A stretch of DNA of 64,000 nucleotides from Candidatus Heimdallarchaeota archaeon (GTDB taxonomy: Archaea; Asgardarchaeota; Heimdallarchaeia; Heimdallarchaeales; Kariarchaeaceae): the NCBI GenBank assembly GCA_030149205.1, contig JASBSB010000006.1, positions 62,001 through 126,000 on the forward strand. Reading direction: 5' to 3'. Shown one piece after another: positions 18,959-27,715 of this stretch. The position numbers and the translations under genes are program-made. Each line of letters opens with the position of its first letter. The first letter of the stretch is position 1. The notes under the pieces were generated by a model. That model was not told where the DNA came from and made no database searches. It saw nothing but the letters and a program-made list of their open reading frames with translations.

Positions 18959-19071
18959 TACCAAGTTTTATTTTTTATCACGTATTATTGTAGCTTAACA
19001 CAGGTCCTGTAAGTTTAGATAAAAAATATGAATACTCTGTAGAATTATTTAGAATTTTACATTCTTTACAA

Positions 19072-21681
19072 CTAATGTTCAAGTTTAATTTCTGGAATAA
19101 CCTTCTTTAGCCATTTTGGTAACCACCAATTCCACTTTCCTGCTAATCTCATTGCAGCGGGTAAGATGATAACTCTTGAAATTGTTGCATCCACAAGAAT
19201 TGCAACCGCCATAGCAAGTCCCATTGTCTTTAGGATTAAAATTGGTGAAAGAGCAAATACAGCAAACGTTGCAATCATAATCGTTGCTGCACTTGTGATA
19301 ACACCTGCGGTCTTTGATATACCAACACTCACAGATTTAATATCCATCTCATGTTGTGATAACTTTCCTTCTTTCCTTTCTTTGTCAACCTCTTCTTTGA
19401 TTCTACTTATTATGAAGATGGAATAATCCATCCCTAATCCTAGAATTGTTGTAAATAGGAATATTGGGATAAAGAAAGATACACCGGATTTTTCTGCCCC
19501 AATAAGAGAAACAAAGTTTCCATCCTGAAACACAAAAACCAAGGTCCCAAGACCAAAGAGAATTGACCCTGCAATTGTAACTATTGCCTTAATTGGTAAA
19601 ATAACACTTCTAAAGAGGATCATGAGCGCGAAGAAGATTGCAATTACTGCAAAGCTAAGCATCTTAGGGACATCATTGTATAAACTGTTTTTACTGTCCA
19701 ATAGAGACGCACTTGCACCGGTAACGTAAACACCTTTCACACCACTTAAATTATCAAACAATTTGTGTGCCTCAGTTCGTAGATATCCAACAAGTTCCCA
19801 GGCACCACCCGATCCAAAATCCAGATTTGTTGTAAAATCTATGATAGAAACGTTAGCTCCATATTTAAAATTGACCAAATTTTGTGTGTTCTTTAAGTAT
19901 GAAAGCTTCTGAATATTCGGAATTTGAATGAAAGAACCATTTGGAAGCTGTTTAGGGACATAGTCAGGACTTTTTAAGATGTTTTGAACTGTTGCCAAGG
20001 AAAACTCTTGAAGATTTCTGCTATTTGGGACGGTAAATACATTTATCGCATTAACTGTTGAGAAATTAAGGTACACATTTTGAAATTTCCGTTTTTGATT
20101 AAACTGCATCGCCCACTGAGCCAACTCAGTTGTCTTGTTAAAGATGTCTGCATTAAAAACACCATTTTGGCTGCTCGTTTGTATAACCACCCGAATAGGA
20201 GTTAGGGAACCTAAGTCGAACTTTTGAAGTATCAGTTCTGTTCCTAATCGAGATTCTGAATTTTTAGGAAGGTTTTGAATGCTATCAAATGACAAGTCTG
20301 TCTGAAACGACAAGGACACGAAAGGGGCAAAAATTAGAAGAGCTAACACTAGATAAGTAACTGGTAGTTTCATTACACCCTTTGCCCAAGAACCCCAAAA
20401 CGTTCTTTTTTGAATTCCTGTCCTTCTCGAGTTCTCAATCTCTTTCACATCTTTGTTATGACCTGTTGCTACCGCTGGCCAATCAAGAAATCTTCCCCAA
20501 AGGCTAAGAAGAGCAGGTGTAAGGCTATTTGCGGACAAAATAGACAACACAACGACTATGCTCACACCTATTGCCATAGACTGAGTTAAGGAAGAATTAA
20601 CAAGGGCTAACGCTGCAAATCCAATTATTACTGTAATACCAGAGAAAGTAACTGCATGACCAGACGTTCTAGCCATTATGGTTGCAGATATTTGCTCAGT
20701 CTCTTTTCTTGTGAAACTATTCCAAGTCCCATTGTGTGTGTGTTCTGCTTTTCTTCGACGATACTCTTCTCTATACCGAACGATTGAAAACAGATTGTAA
20801 TCTACAGCTATAGCAATACCTATCATAGCTATTATGCTAGGTAAGAAATCACTAACCTGTACTAACCCAGCGTTTGATAAGAGGTACGTTCCTAAATAAG
20901 CACCAAATAAACTCCCTAATAAGGCAACCAGTGGAATAGCCACACCCATTGGGGATCTGAAAACGAGGGCAAGTATTATTACTACCACAATCAACGAAAT
21001 TATTTCAGACTGTCTGAATGCTTGTTCACTGTTGTGTGAAATATCATAGAAATTAGGTTTATCTCCAGTTAGATAAAAATTTATTCTCTTTACTTGATCA
21101 AGGGTAATAACTTTGGAGGATGTCAATTTTGCCTTATCATTTATGTAATTTGTAAAAGCGGAGGAATTCTTAATTATCTGTCTCATTAATTCAATTTCGT
21201 GGTTTGAGATGTCGTTAACTGTTCGATTTTTGGATGAGATAGAAATTAATGTTGTATGACGATCCTTTGAAACCAATGATAATGCAAATTCTCCTGCACC
21301 CGCCAGTTTTAATATAGGATATGAAATTATTGAATCATATTTGAGACTGTTGTTATTGAAACTAGAGTTAAGATACATGGTGTAATAAAGCAACCAATTT
21401 GTATATTGTGGAGCTGTAAAGTTTGCTGAATTTCCTGTTATCACTAAGGTGTCTGTTGTTCCACTAGAGTTTAAATGAAATGACTCCTTGATTATTGTAG
21501 AACCAATCCCACTCTCAGATTTAGATTCAGTGAACGTCCTTTGGTTGCTAATCGCAGAGTTTAGCAATACTGGTGCATTTACTGCAATAGTAAGACTTAT
21601 GAAAATCAACCAAATTAGGAGAACCCACTTTGGATGTTTTGACACCCAGTTAAGGTTGGATTTCCTTTTCAGTATCGACAT
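19072..21681 (-). CDS. MMPL/RND-family membrane exporter
   Basis: Large proton-driven exporter of about 869 residues with the two-fold RND layout: helix 1, a large extracytoplasmic loop, helices 2-6, then the same again. The MMPL signatures are visible in both halves: Ala-Val-Asp-Tyr-Asn-Leu-Phe in the first and Gly-Leu-Gly-Met-Asp-Tyr-Ser-Ile-Phe-Ile in the second, each with the Asp-Tyr used in proton relay. Substrates of archaeal MMPL proteins are not established; lipids or amphiphiles are the usual guess. The frame extends to an ATG at 21759, but a TATA box at 21703-21710 makes the ATG at 21681 the likely leaderless start. An operator-like repeat (21685-21700) sits between the two. The gene diverges from a PadR-like regulator. 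Confidence 0.88.
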   Translation of the reverse strand: MSILKRKSNLNWVSKHPKWVLLIWLIFISLTIAVNAPVLLNSAISNQRTFTESKSESGIGSTIIKESFHLNSSGTTDTLVITGNSANFTAPQYTNWLLYYTMYLNSSFNNNSLKYDSIISYPILKLAGAGEFALSLVSKDRHTTLISISSKNRTVNDISNHEIELMRQIIKNSSAFTNYINDKAKLTSSKVITLDQVKRINFYLTGDKPNFYDISHNSEQAFRQSEIISLIVVVIILALVFRSPMGVAIPLVALLGSLFGAYLGTYLLSNAGLVQVSDFLPSIIAMIGIAIAVDYNLFSIVRYREEYRRRKAEHTHNGTWNSFTRKETEQISATIMARTSGHAVTFSGITVIIGFAALALVNSSLTQSMAIGVSIVVVLSILSANSLTPALLSLWGRFLDWPAVATGHNKDVKEIENSRRTGIQKRTFWGSWAKGVMKLPVTYLVLALLIFAPFVSLSFQTDLSFDSIQNLPKNSESRLGTELILQKFDLGSLTPIRVVIQTSSQNGVFNADIFNKTTELAQWAMQFNQKRKFQNVYLNFSTVNAINVFTVPNSRNLQEFSLATVQNILKSPDYVPKQLPNGSFIQIPNIQKLSYLKNTQNLVNFKYGANVSIIDFTTNLDFGSGGAWELVGYLRTEAHKLFDNLSGVKGVYVTGASASLLDSKNSLYNDVPKMLSFAVIAIFFALMILFRSVILPIKAIVTIAGSILFGLGTLVFVFQDGNFVSLIGAEKSGVSFFIPIFLFTTILGLGMDYSIFIISRIKEEVDKERKEGKLSQHEMDIKSVSVGISKTAGVITSAATIMIATFAVFALSPILILKTMGLAMAVAILVDATISRVIILPAAMRLAGKWNWWLPKWLKKVIPEIKLEH

Positions 21682-21684
21682 ACA

Positions 21685-21700
21685 TTCGCTAAGTTGCGAA
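21685..21700. promoter_or_regulatory. Operator-like repeat TTCGC-N6-GCGAA at the MMPL start
   Basis: Arms TTCGC and GCGAA separated by six bases, between the TATA box and the ATG of the MMPL gene. The same arms with the same spacing recur at 21814-21829 in front of the divergent regulator. Binding here would block transcription initiation. Confidence 0.6.
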
Positions 21701-21702
21701 AG

Positions 21703-21710
21703 TATATAAA
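21703..21710 (-). promoter_or_regulatory. TATA box for the MMPL gene
   Basis: TTTATATA on the minus strand, about 25 bases before the ATG at 21681. It lies inside the longer frame that would begin at 21759, which argues against that upstream start. Confidence 0.55.
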
Positions 21711-21813
21711 GAGTAAGTTTTTGCACAGATATAAATATAAATATGCATAAACTTAACATTAACGAGTAGAAAAACTATATAATTAAATAATTATTCAAGA
21801 GAACAAATATATT

Positions 21814-21829
21814 TTCGCATTAATGCGAA
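21814..21829. promoter_or_regulatory. Perfect 16-bp palindrome TTCGCATTAATGCGAA (putative operator)
   Basis: Perfect dyad in the divergent intergenic region, 25 bases upstream of the regulator's TATA box. It shares the TTCGC-N6-GCGAA pattern with the site at 21685-21700. The probable binder is the PadR-like protein encoded next to it. Confidence 0.65.
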
Positions 21830-21853
21830 TTTAATTAATGCTAAACAAAAGTA

Positions 21854-21863
21854 TTTATATAAA
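21854..21863 (+). promoter_or_regulatory. TATA box for the PadR-like regulator
   Basis: TTTATATAAA, centred about 23 bases before the GTG at 21881. The mRNA would be leaderless or nearly so. Confidence 0.55.
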
Positions 21864-21880
21864 TGTAGGCTCGGTACTGT

Positions 21881-22846
21881 GTGATCAATAGATTACATCA
21901 TGATTCTCAGAGCAAAAATACAATTTCTGCATTTAGTGATGCATGGAAATCTCCATTTAAAGGACTTAAATTCCAGTTTTTAGAGTATGAAATATTGAAG
22001 CTAATCATGTATGGAGGCATAAATGAAGTAAGTGAAATAATTTCAATTGTTGAAGGTGAGTTTCAGGATATTAAAAAATCTAAATCACAATTGTATCGGA
22101 TCATTGAAAATTTAGAAACTGAAGGATTGATTTCATCAGAAAAATTGGGAAAGGAAAAAGTACTCAAGATAGAAAATAAAGGAATTCAAGAGTTAGGAAA
22201 TTTATCTAGGTATGTTTTGATTTCTTTGAGAGAAATCCTAATAGATGAAGGAATATGGAATGATATCTATGAAAAAGTTTTGCCTCAAACAGGGTGTCTA
22301 AGAGTAGATAACATTGCCTATTTAGGCCCACAAGCTCACGGTATTGTTCAATTACTTGACAGTTGTAGATATTGTGAATCTCCTAGATATCCCAACGATG
22401 ATTTACCAACCAGTCCAATATTCTTTCAATTACCTTATTCTGACACCACCCTGTCTCTAACAGAGAAAGATAAAATCACAATAATACAAAATCAAAAAAT
22501 CGACGACCTCATGTTGAAAACCAATAGTTTGGATATTGTTCTATCGTTTACCCTTATTTCCAAGTTTAAGGAACGTTCTTTTGAAGAGTTGAAGAGAATT
22601 GTTAAGCCAGAAGGCTTTTTAATATTTGTTGAACCTGTTAAAACAACACCACATGTTGTAATTATGATGTATAATCAGATTCTTATGGCGAATTCATTTG
22701 AGACCTCAGAATTTTGGAGGATAGACACCTTAGATAATACCCTTCCTTCAGTAGAGGAGCTTGAAAACCTATTAATGAATGAATTTACGAAGGTTACAAA
22801 GATAAAAGATTCCTTGTTATCTATTTTTGTCTGTCAAATCACCTAA
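21881..22846 (+). CDS. PadR-like winged-helix regulator fused to a methyltransferase-like domain
   Basis: Protein of 321 residues. Residues about 30-105 form a winged helix of PadR type: Leu-Glu-Tyr-Glu-Ile-Leu-Lys-Leu-Ile, then a Lys-Ser-Gln-Leu-Tyr-Arg-Ile-Ile recognition helix and a Leu-Glu-Thr-Glu-Gly-Leu-Ile wing entry. Residues 140-320 resemble the second half of a class I methyltransferase (Leu-Asp-Ile-Val-Leu-Ser, then Glu-Leu-Lys-Arg-Ile-Val-Lys-Pro-Glu-Gly-Phe-Leu), but no Gly-x-Gly-x-Gly SAM loop is visible. A Cys162-x-x-Cys165 pair with Cys139 might bind metal. I infer a ligand or metal-responsive repressor of the divergent MMPL exporter, based on the paired operators. Start is GTG behind a TATA box. 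The last four bases overlap the convergent SCO gene. Confidence 0.7.
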   Translation: MINRLHHDSQSKNTISAFSDAWKSPFKGLKFQFLEYEILKLIMYGGINEVSEIISIVEGEFQDIKKSKSQLYRIIENLETEGLISSEKLGKEKVLKIENKGIQELGNLSRYVLISLREILIDEGIWNDIYEKVLPQTGCLRVDNIAYLGPQAHGIVQLLDSCRYCESPRYPNDDLPTSPIFFQLPYSDTTLSLTEKDKITIIQNQKIDDLMLKTNSLDIVLSFTLISKFKERSFEELKRIVKPEGFLIFVEPVKTTPHVVIMMYNQILMANSFETSEFWRIDTLDNTLPSVEELENLLMNEFTKVTKIKDSLLSIFVCQIT

Positions 22847-23553
22847 GGTGAGACTGATCTTAAATAATCTATAAAGCCAATCATATCTGAATTTTTCCAA
22901 TCTAAACCATTATAGATCTTTTGAATACTACCTGCTTGGTCTACTACATACACGAGAAATTGATGTGCCCAGAGGCGATGAGTCATATGTGACATGTTTC
23001 CACCATGATTAGGGGTATACTCTGAAGGAATAGTGCCAGCTGTTTTTGTGGTGGTGGTAGTCTGATTGATTGGAAAGAAAACAAAGTTCCAATCCTTAGT
23101 GATTTTATCAATCTGAGTATGATTTCCAAGTAATACATGAAAGTTACTCGGCAAGTTCAATGTCCCCATTGTCTGATTTACATAATTTCGAACAGTTGTC
23201 AGATTATCATAATAATCGAAATCAATCTCAAAAAATGTTAAATCATTTACCTTAGATTTTTTTTGTAAATCAGTGTATACGTTATTAAGCTTGGTTGTAA
23301 TGACTGAACACCCATCAGGACAACTTGCATAAAAAAATGTGACAAGTCGAATAGTTCCATTACTGGAAGCAAAGTTGACAGGTTTGTTATTGATATCCTG
23401 GAGTGTGAAATCCTTAGGCTTCCACAGAAACTGTCTTGGGTCATTGGCTTTTGTAACATCTGCCCATAAGAAACCAGCAGCAACTATCCCCCCTAGAATG
23501 ATTAAACCAATAATTGTACCTTTCACCTTAGGGTTTTCAATTGAAAGACTCAT
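22843..23553 (-). CDS. sco1: SCO1/SenC family copper-delivery protein
   Basis: Membrane-anchored thioredoxin-fold protein, expected to load copper into the CuA centre of cytochrome oxidase subunit II. One N-terminal membrane helix (about 11-30) is followed by the SCO core. The metal site Cys78-x3-Cys82 is present in the Ser-Cys-Pro-Asp-Gly-Cys motif, and the third ligand is the His of Trp-Ala-His-Gln-Phe-Leu-Val-Tyr. A short Met/His-rich stretch (Asn-His-Gly-Gly-Asn-Met-Ser-His-Met) precedes that His and may bind extra copper. The cox genes lie 17 kb away. A TATA-like element (23576-23588) is about 29 bases before the ATG, and a 12-bp palindrome (23565-23576) lies between them. Confidence 0.88.
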   Translation of the reverse strand: MSLSIENPKVKGTIIGLIILGGIVAAGFLWADVTKANDPRQFLWKPKDFTLQDINNKPVNFASSNGTIRLVTFFYASCPDGCSVITTKLNNVYTDLQKKSKVNDLTFFEIDFDYYDNLTTVRNYVNQTMGTLNLPSNFHVLLGNHTQIDKITKDWNFVFFPINQTTTTTKTAGTIPSEYTPNHGGNMSHMTHRLWAHQFLVYVVDQAGSIQKIYNGLDWKNSDMIGFIDYLRSVSP

Positions 23554-23564
23554 TAAATGAAAGC

Positions 23565-23576
23565 AGCAAATTTGCT
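23565..23576. promoter_or_regulatory. 12-bp palindrome AGCAAATTTGCT upstream of SCO (putative operator)
   Basis: Perfect dyad abutting the downstream edge of the SCO TATA-like element and 11 bases before the ATG. The position suggests control at the transcription start. Twelve bases can occur by chance in AT-rich DNA, although the GC pairs in the arms help. Confidence 0.4.
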
Positions 23577-23615
23577 TTAAAAATATTTAGCTTTTATCGA
23601 CACTAAATTATTGTT

Positions 23616-23625
23616 AAAAAAAAAA
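23616..23625 (-). terminator. Poly-T tract downstream of gap
   Basis: Ten T residues on the minus strand, about 90 bases after the GAPDH stop codon and before the SCO promoter. Oligo-T stretches terminate transcription in many archaea. No hairpin is needed or seen at this tract. Confidence 0.35.
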
Positions 23626-23713
23626 TAAGTATACAAGCAATATATCAAAAATTAATACTGTTGTTAATTGATATGTCAATAATAGATTAAAAAAATTAGC
23701 TTTTTTAACTATT

Positions 23714-24742
23714 TCATGGTTCATTTTTCCATAAAAAGTCAACTAATTCAGCAGTTCTGCTTGCATACCCCCACTCATTATCATACCATGCTAGCACCTT
23801 TAGAAGAGTGTTTTCAACCAACATCATACTAGGAAAATCAATAATTGCACTGTGTGGGTTTGTATTGAAATCCACAGAAACAAGAGACCTCCATTCATAG
23901 TCTAAGATACCTTTCATGTAACCATGTGCTGCATCTTCAAACACTTTCTGAACATGATCTTTAGACTCAGCATCCTTTTTCAGTCTGACTGTTAAATCAA
24001 CAAGTGAGACATTAGGAGTGGGTACTCTAATTGAGATTCCATCCATTTTACCCTCTAAGTGAGGCATTATCACACCTATTGTTTTCGCAGCCCCTGTTGT
24101 TGTTGGGACTATTGACATAGCTGCAGATCGGGATCTTCTGAAGTCTTTGTGCTGAGAATCAAGCAACCGCTGATCATTGGTATAAGAATGAACTGTGCTC
24201 ATAGTGCCATGTTCAATTCCAAATTCATCATCCAAGACCTTACATACTGTAGCCAGACAGTTTGTGGTGCATGATGCGTTGGAAATTAAATAATGTTGTT
24301 TAGGATCATAGATTTGCTGATTTACACCAAGAACTATCGTTGCATCCACACCTTTTCCAGGAGCAGATAGCACTACTCGTTTCGCACCAGCTTCTAAGTG
24401 TTTACTCATCAACTCTCGAGTCCTAAAAAACCCTGTTGACTCAATAACATAATCTACTTCCATCTCCTTCCAAGGAAGTTTACTTGGGTCTTTTTCAGAT
24501 AAAACTGTAAATTCATCACCATCAAAAATCAGGTTATTAGTCTCATTGTGAACTTCAACAGAACCATTAAACCTACCATGTACACTATCAAACTCAAACA
24601 GATGTGCAAGCATGTCTGGTGAACTCAGATCATTGATAGCTACAATGTTTACCGGGAGCTTGTGTTCTAAAAACGCTCGTGTAACCAATCTCCCTATTCT
24701 GCCAAACCCGTTTATTGCGACATTAGGTATATCTCGTGCCAT
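23714..24742 (-). CDS. gap: Glyceraldehyde-3-phosphate dehydrogenase, bacterial/eukaryotic type
   Basis: Oxidises glyceraldehyde 3-phosphate to 1,3-bisphosphoglycerate with NAD in lower glycolysis. The dinucleotide loop Asn-Gly-Phe-Gly-Arg-Ile-Gly is at residues 11-17, Asn37-Asp38 is the NAD-selective position, the nucleophile is Cys158 in Ser-Asn-Ala-Ser-Cys-Thr-Thr-Asn-Cys, and His185 is its partner. The C-terminal Trp-Tyr-Asp-Asn-Glu-Trp-Gly-Tyr is intact. At 342 residues this is the class I enzyme usual in bacteria and eukaryotes, not the class II enzyme of most archaea. A TATA box at 24766-24773 is about 27 bases before the ATG, giving a leaderless mRNA. It sits among glucan-use genes. 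Confidence 0.95.
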   Translation of the reverse strand: MARDIPNVAINGFGRIGRLVTRAFLEHKLPVNIVAINDLSSPDMLAHLFEFDSVHGRFNGSVEVHNETNNLIFDGDEFTVLSEKDPSKLPWKEMEVDYVIESTGFFRTRELMSKHLEAGAKRVVLSAPGKGVDATIVLGVNQQIYDPKQHYLISNASCTTNCLATVCKVLDDEFGIEHGTMSTVHSYTNDQRLLDSQHKDFRRSRSAAMSIVPTTTGAAKTIGVIMPHLEGKMDGISIRVPTPNVSLVDLTVRLKKDAESKDHVQKVFEDAAHGYMKGILDYEWRSLVSVDFNTNPHSAIIDFPSMMLVENTLLKVLAWYDNEWGYASRTAELVDFLWKNEP

Positions 24743-24765
24743 ACTGAGAATACAAATGCTTATGG

Positions 24766-24773
24766 ATATAAAA
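24766..24773 (-). promoter_or_regulatory. TATA box for gap
   Basis: TTTTATAT on the minus strand, centred 27 bases before the ATG at 24742, so the transcript is predicted to be leaderless. Confidence 0.5.
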
Positions 24774-24879
24774 GTTCTAAGCTACCCACTATTTTGAAAA
24801 TTAAAAAAGATTAAATACAATTATACTAAATGCTGAAATTGAAAAATTGTCAATTAATTATTTATTTTTTATACTAAAT

Positions 24880-27543
24880 TTACACAAATTTTTTCTTTTT
24901 GAGGGTGATTACAAGACCAATTACAACAAAAGCACCTAATACAGGTACAATGTCCACAGGAATAAATCCACCACCAGAACTTGATGAAGTTGCACTCGTG
25001 GGTGTAGATGTGGGTGTCGCTTTGGCCGTGATAACAACCTTGAATGTCTGTGAGACAAAGTTTCCACTCGCATCAAAGAGGTTTGCTTTCAAATCATGCG
25101 TACCAACACCTAAGGAAATATTAAAGTTGACAAACACATGATAACCTACAACTTTCTGAGTACCGAGGAGAAGATTACCGTCGAACAACTCAACTTTGGC
25201 AAGTCCAGAAAGAGAACCTTGTGCATCATCATGAAGCAACGCATCAACTCTGAAATCTACCGTTGATGTACTTGTTGCAACCTCAAAAGAAGCCCCATTA
25301 GTCACAAGTTTACCTGCGTTTGTGACATTGAACGACAAGAATTTTGGTGCGGTAGTATCCTTGATGAACTTTTCGCCTGATCCAACAGGTAATACAGATG
25401 CTACTTTAGAGTTAGCAAGGTCATACCTTGATAAGGTATCATTCTGTAGAGTAGCTGGTGAGCCAACTGGAACTAACATGTCAACCACATTGGGGTCAAT
25501 TGGTCCGTCAACTCCACCACCAAGCTGCCAATCAGCACCCCATTTTGCACCTGCAGACCTAAATTTGTTGAAATCATCACTTCCAGAGAAGAGATAATAT
25601 TTCCAGGTGTTATTTGGTTGTCCACCAAGCATTTTGGTTGGAATTACAATTGAGGCCACATTTGTTGTGGTATTGCCAGATGCTTGAATTCCTGATCCCG
25701 CAAAAGGAGCTGACAGATCTGAGGATTTGAAATATTGGTTCACAAAACCATCTGATTTTAATGCATAATTCCATTGTGTTGAGGTCTGAACAGCCTCATT
25801 CCACAGAGTAGATGTAGCACCACCTGGTCCATTGTCAACATAAACGGAAAAGATAACAACTGAGAATCCTAATGAAGAACTAAAACCATTGGTCAGGTTA
25901 GCAAACGTAACCCTGAATTCGGTGTTATATTGATTAGAAAGAACTTCAAAGTTCAATATATCAATTACACCAGGTGCAAATGGTGGATTGTTTTTCGGTA
26001 TCCTCAGTGATAGATCACCCTTGGGATCAGAAATGTTATATTGAAGATTTCTGGGGGGTTCGATTCCAACTAACAGGGTGAAATTACCCTGAGTAATCAT
26101 TGAGGTTTTTTGACCTGTTTTATTGAAACCATAAGTTGTGACGTAATATGTGATATTTCCGGTGTAGTAAGGACCAATTGAAACTTCATAGTTGTTGTTT
26201 AGATTCTTATAACTGAGCCATGACATATTCTTTGACATAAAAGTACCAGTGTTGTTTCCTCTCCAGTAAATAGTGGTTCTTACAGGAACATTTGCTGCAG
26301 GATCTGCATTAATGCTAGTACCATCAGCAAATTTAAGGTTATTCTGTGCCTGAATGGTGACGGTTTTGTTTGGTGCAACGAAACCACCGGTGGGGGAGAT
26401 CCCACCTAAATAGGTCACATTGAAAGGTGGTAGGGGAGCCACATAAAAGCTCCCTGAAACGGTACCTACACTAATGTCAGTTGCATTGTTCAATCCTTTT
26501 GCCCACCAGAACACATGGTCACCATCTTGGAACTGAGTCGCATCGATTTTTACAACCTGTTTATCTGAACCTAAACCAACTCTTGAGCCAAACTCCTTAT
26601 ACGCATACGTTTTATATGAGGTGTTTACCCCAGTTCTTTCAACTTTGTAATCGAATTGAACTAATGCGCTACTATTAGCATTGTCATTAACGGTTGGTTG
26701 ACTGCTGTTCCCAGGAGAATGAAACCATGTGTTGAAACTCATGATTAGTGGATTTCCTGCCGTTAGATTACCACCTGCTAAGTTATCTGTCTCATGAGAT
26801 AGATACCCTATCTGTGGTGTTGGAGCTAATGCTGGTGAACTAATTGATGTAACTGAGATGTTAAGATATGTCTTAAGTGTCATAAATTCTGATGTTGTTG
26901 CGGCTGGAACACCTGCTTGACTTGGGACTGAATCATACACATTTGATCCGTCTCCACCTGAAGTGAGGACCAATAACCCTATTGTCGCGCTTGATGGTAC
27001 AGTTGCGTATAATAATGACCAATCAAACCTGTATGTTTTGATTTGGGATGTGCCATCATATTTCCATCCATAACCTGCGAGAGGTGTGGTACTGGTTGCG
27101 ATAGTTGCCCCAGATGAATCATAGAGGTCACCATAGCCTTGTTCCCATCCAGCAGCCCAATATTCTGCTCCAAAGTTACTAGGTAGCTTCACTGGTCTTA
27201 TCCAGTGTGCTCCAGTACTTAAATCAGAATATCCTATACCTGTACCAGGGTTTGTATCAATAAATACTAAGTCACCACCAGTAAATACATCTCCACTTAC
27301 CCTAATGACAAGTGATGATGTATTAACGGTTACATTTACAAATTTAATTTCTTGCTGTGGAAATGCTGCGTCATTTGGTGCATCAGGAATGATATATGAT
27401 GCGCTTGCTGCAGCTGCTTTTGGACTAACTGTACTGTTTGATGCTGGTGTTGCCAACGGCAAACCTGCTAACGCAGTGGGAGTTGATCCAAAAACTAATA
27501 CCAGAAACAAGAAAACTGATAAGCTAACCAATTTTATCTTCAT
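24880..27543 (-). CDS. Surface-anchored glucan-binding-type protein with glucodextranase-like modules
   Basis: Protein of 887 residues with a signal peptide and an Ala/Ser-rich stretch, followed by beta-rich modules. The first module (about 50-230) resembles a DOMON/glucodextranase-type domain that starts Ile-Pro-Asp-Ala-Pro-Asn-Asp. A middle region (about 380-500) looks immunoglobulin-like. The region about 505-750 repeats the C-terminal module of the GH57 amylopullulanase, including Ser-Asp-Pro-Lys-Gly-Asp, Ala-Pro-Gly-Val-Ile-Asp-Ile-Leu and Asp-Pro-Asn-Val-Val-Asp-Met-Leu. A Ser/Thr linker, Gly-Gly-Gly-Phe-Ile-Pro, one membrane helix and a Lys-rich tail end the protein. No catalytic domain is seen, so binding or display of glucan at the surface is the likely role. 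A GAGGA site precedes the ATG, and a TATA-like element lies near 27590-27600. Confidence 0.75.
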   Translation of the reverse strand: MKIKLVSLSVFLFLVLVFGSTPTALAGLPLATPASNSTVSPKAAAASASYIIPDAPNDAAFPQQEIKFVNVTVNTSSLVIRVSGDVFTGGDLVFIDTNPGTGIGYSDLSTGAHWIRPVKLPSNFGAEYWAAGWEQGYGDLYDSSGATIATSTTPLAGYGWKYDGTSQIKTYRFDWSLLYATVPSSATIGLLVLTSGGDGSNVYDSVPSQAGVPAATTSEFMTLKTYLNISVTSISSPALAPTPQIGYLSHETDNLAGGNLTAGNPLIMSFNTWFHSPGNSSQPTVNDNANSSALVQFDYKVERTGVNTSYKTYAYKEFGSRVGLGSDKQVVKIDATQFQDGDHVFWWAKGLNNATDISVGTVSGSFYVAPLPPFNVTYLGGISPTGGFVAPNKTVTIQAQNNLKFADGTSINADPAANVPVRTTIYWRGNNTGTFMSKNMSWLSYKNLNNNYEVSIGPYYTGNITYYVTTYGFNKTGQKTSMITQGNFTLLVGIEPPRNLQYNISDPKGDLSLRIPKNNPPFAPGVIDILNFEVLSNQYNTEFRVTFANLTNGFSSSLGFSVVIFSVYVDNGPGGATSTLWNEAVQTSTQWNYALKSDGFVNQYFKSSDLSAPFAGSGIQASGNTTTNVASIVIPTKMLGGQPNNTWKYYLFSGSDDFNKFRSAGAKWGADWQLGGGVDGPIDPNVVDMLVPVGSPATLQNDTLSRYDLANSKVASVLPVGSGEKFIKDTTAPKFLSFNVTNAGKLVTNGASFEVATSTSTVDFRVDALLHDDAQGSLSGLAKVELFDGNLLLGTQKVVGYHVFVNFNISLGVGTHDLKANLFDASGNFVSQTFKVVITAKATPTSTPTSATSSSSGGGFIPVDIVPVLGAFVVIGLVITLKKKKFV

Positions 27544-27715
27544 TATAATTTCCTCTAATTATTTTGGTTATTCTTGGGGTAGGAAAGGGTTATATATAAG
27601 TTAGCTCATTTCTATAATGATAAATACAACCTTTTGGATTTTTTTTGAGATCATTGTAATTTTTGAGATAAAATTTAATCATTTTCTAAATTTTGAAATT
27701 TTACCTGAAAAATAT

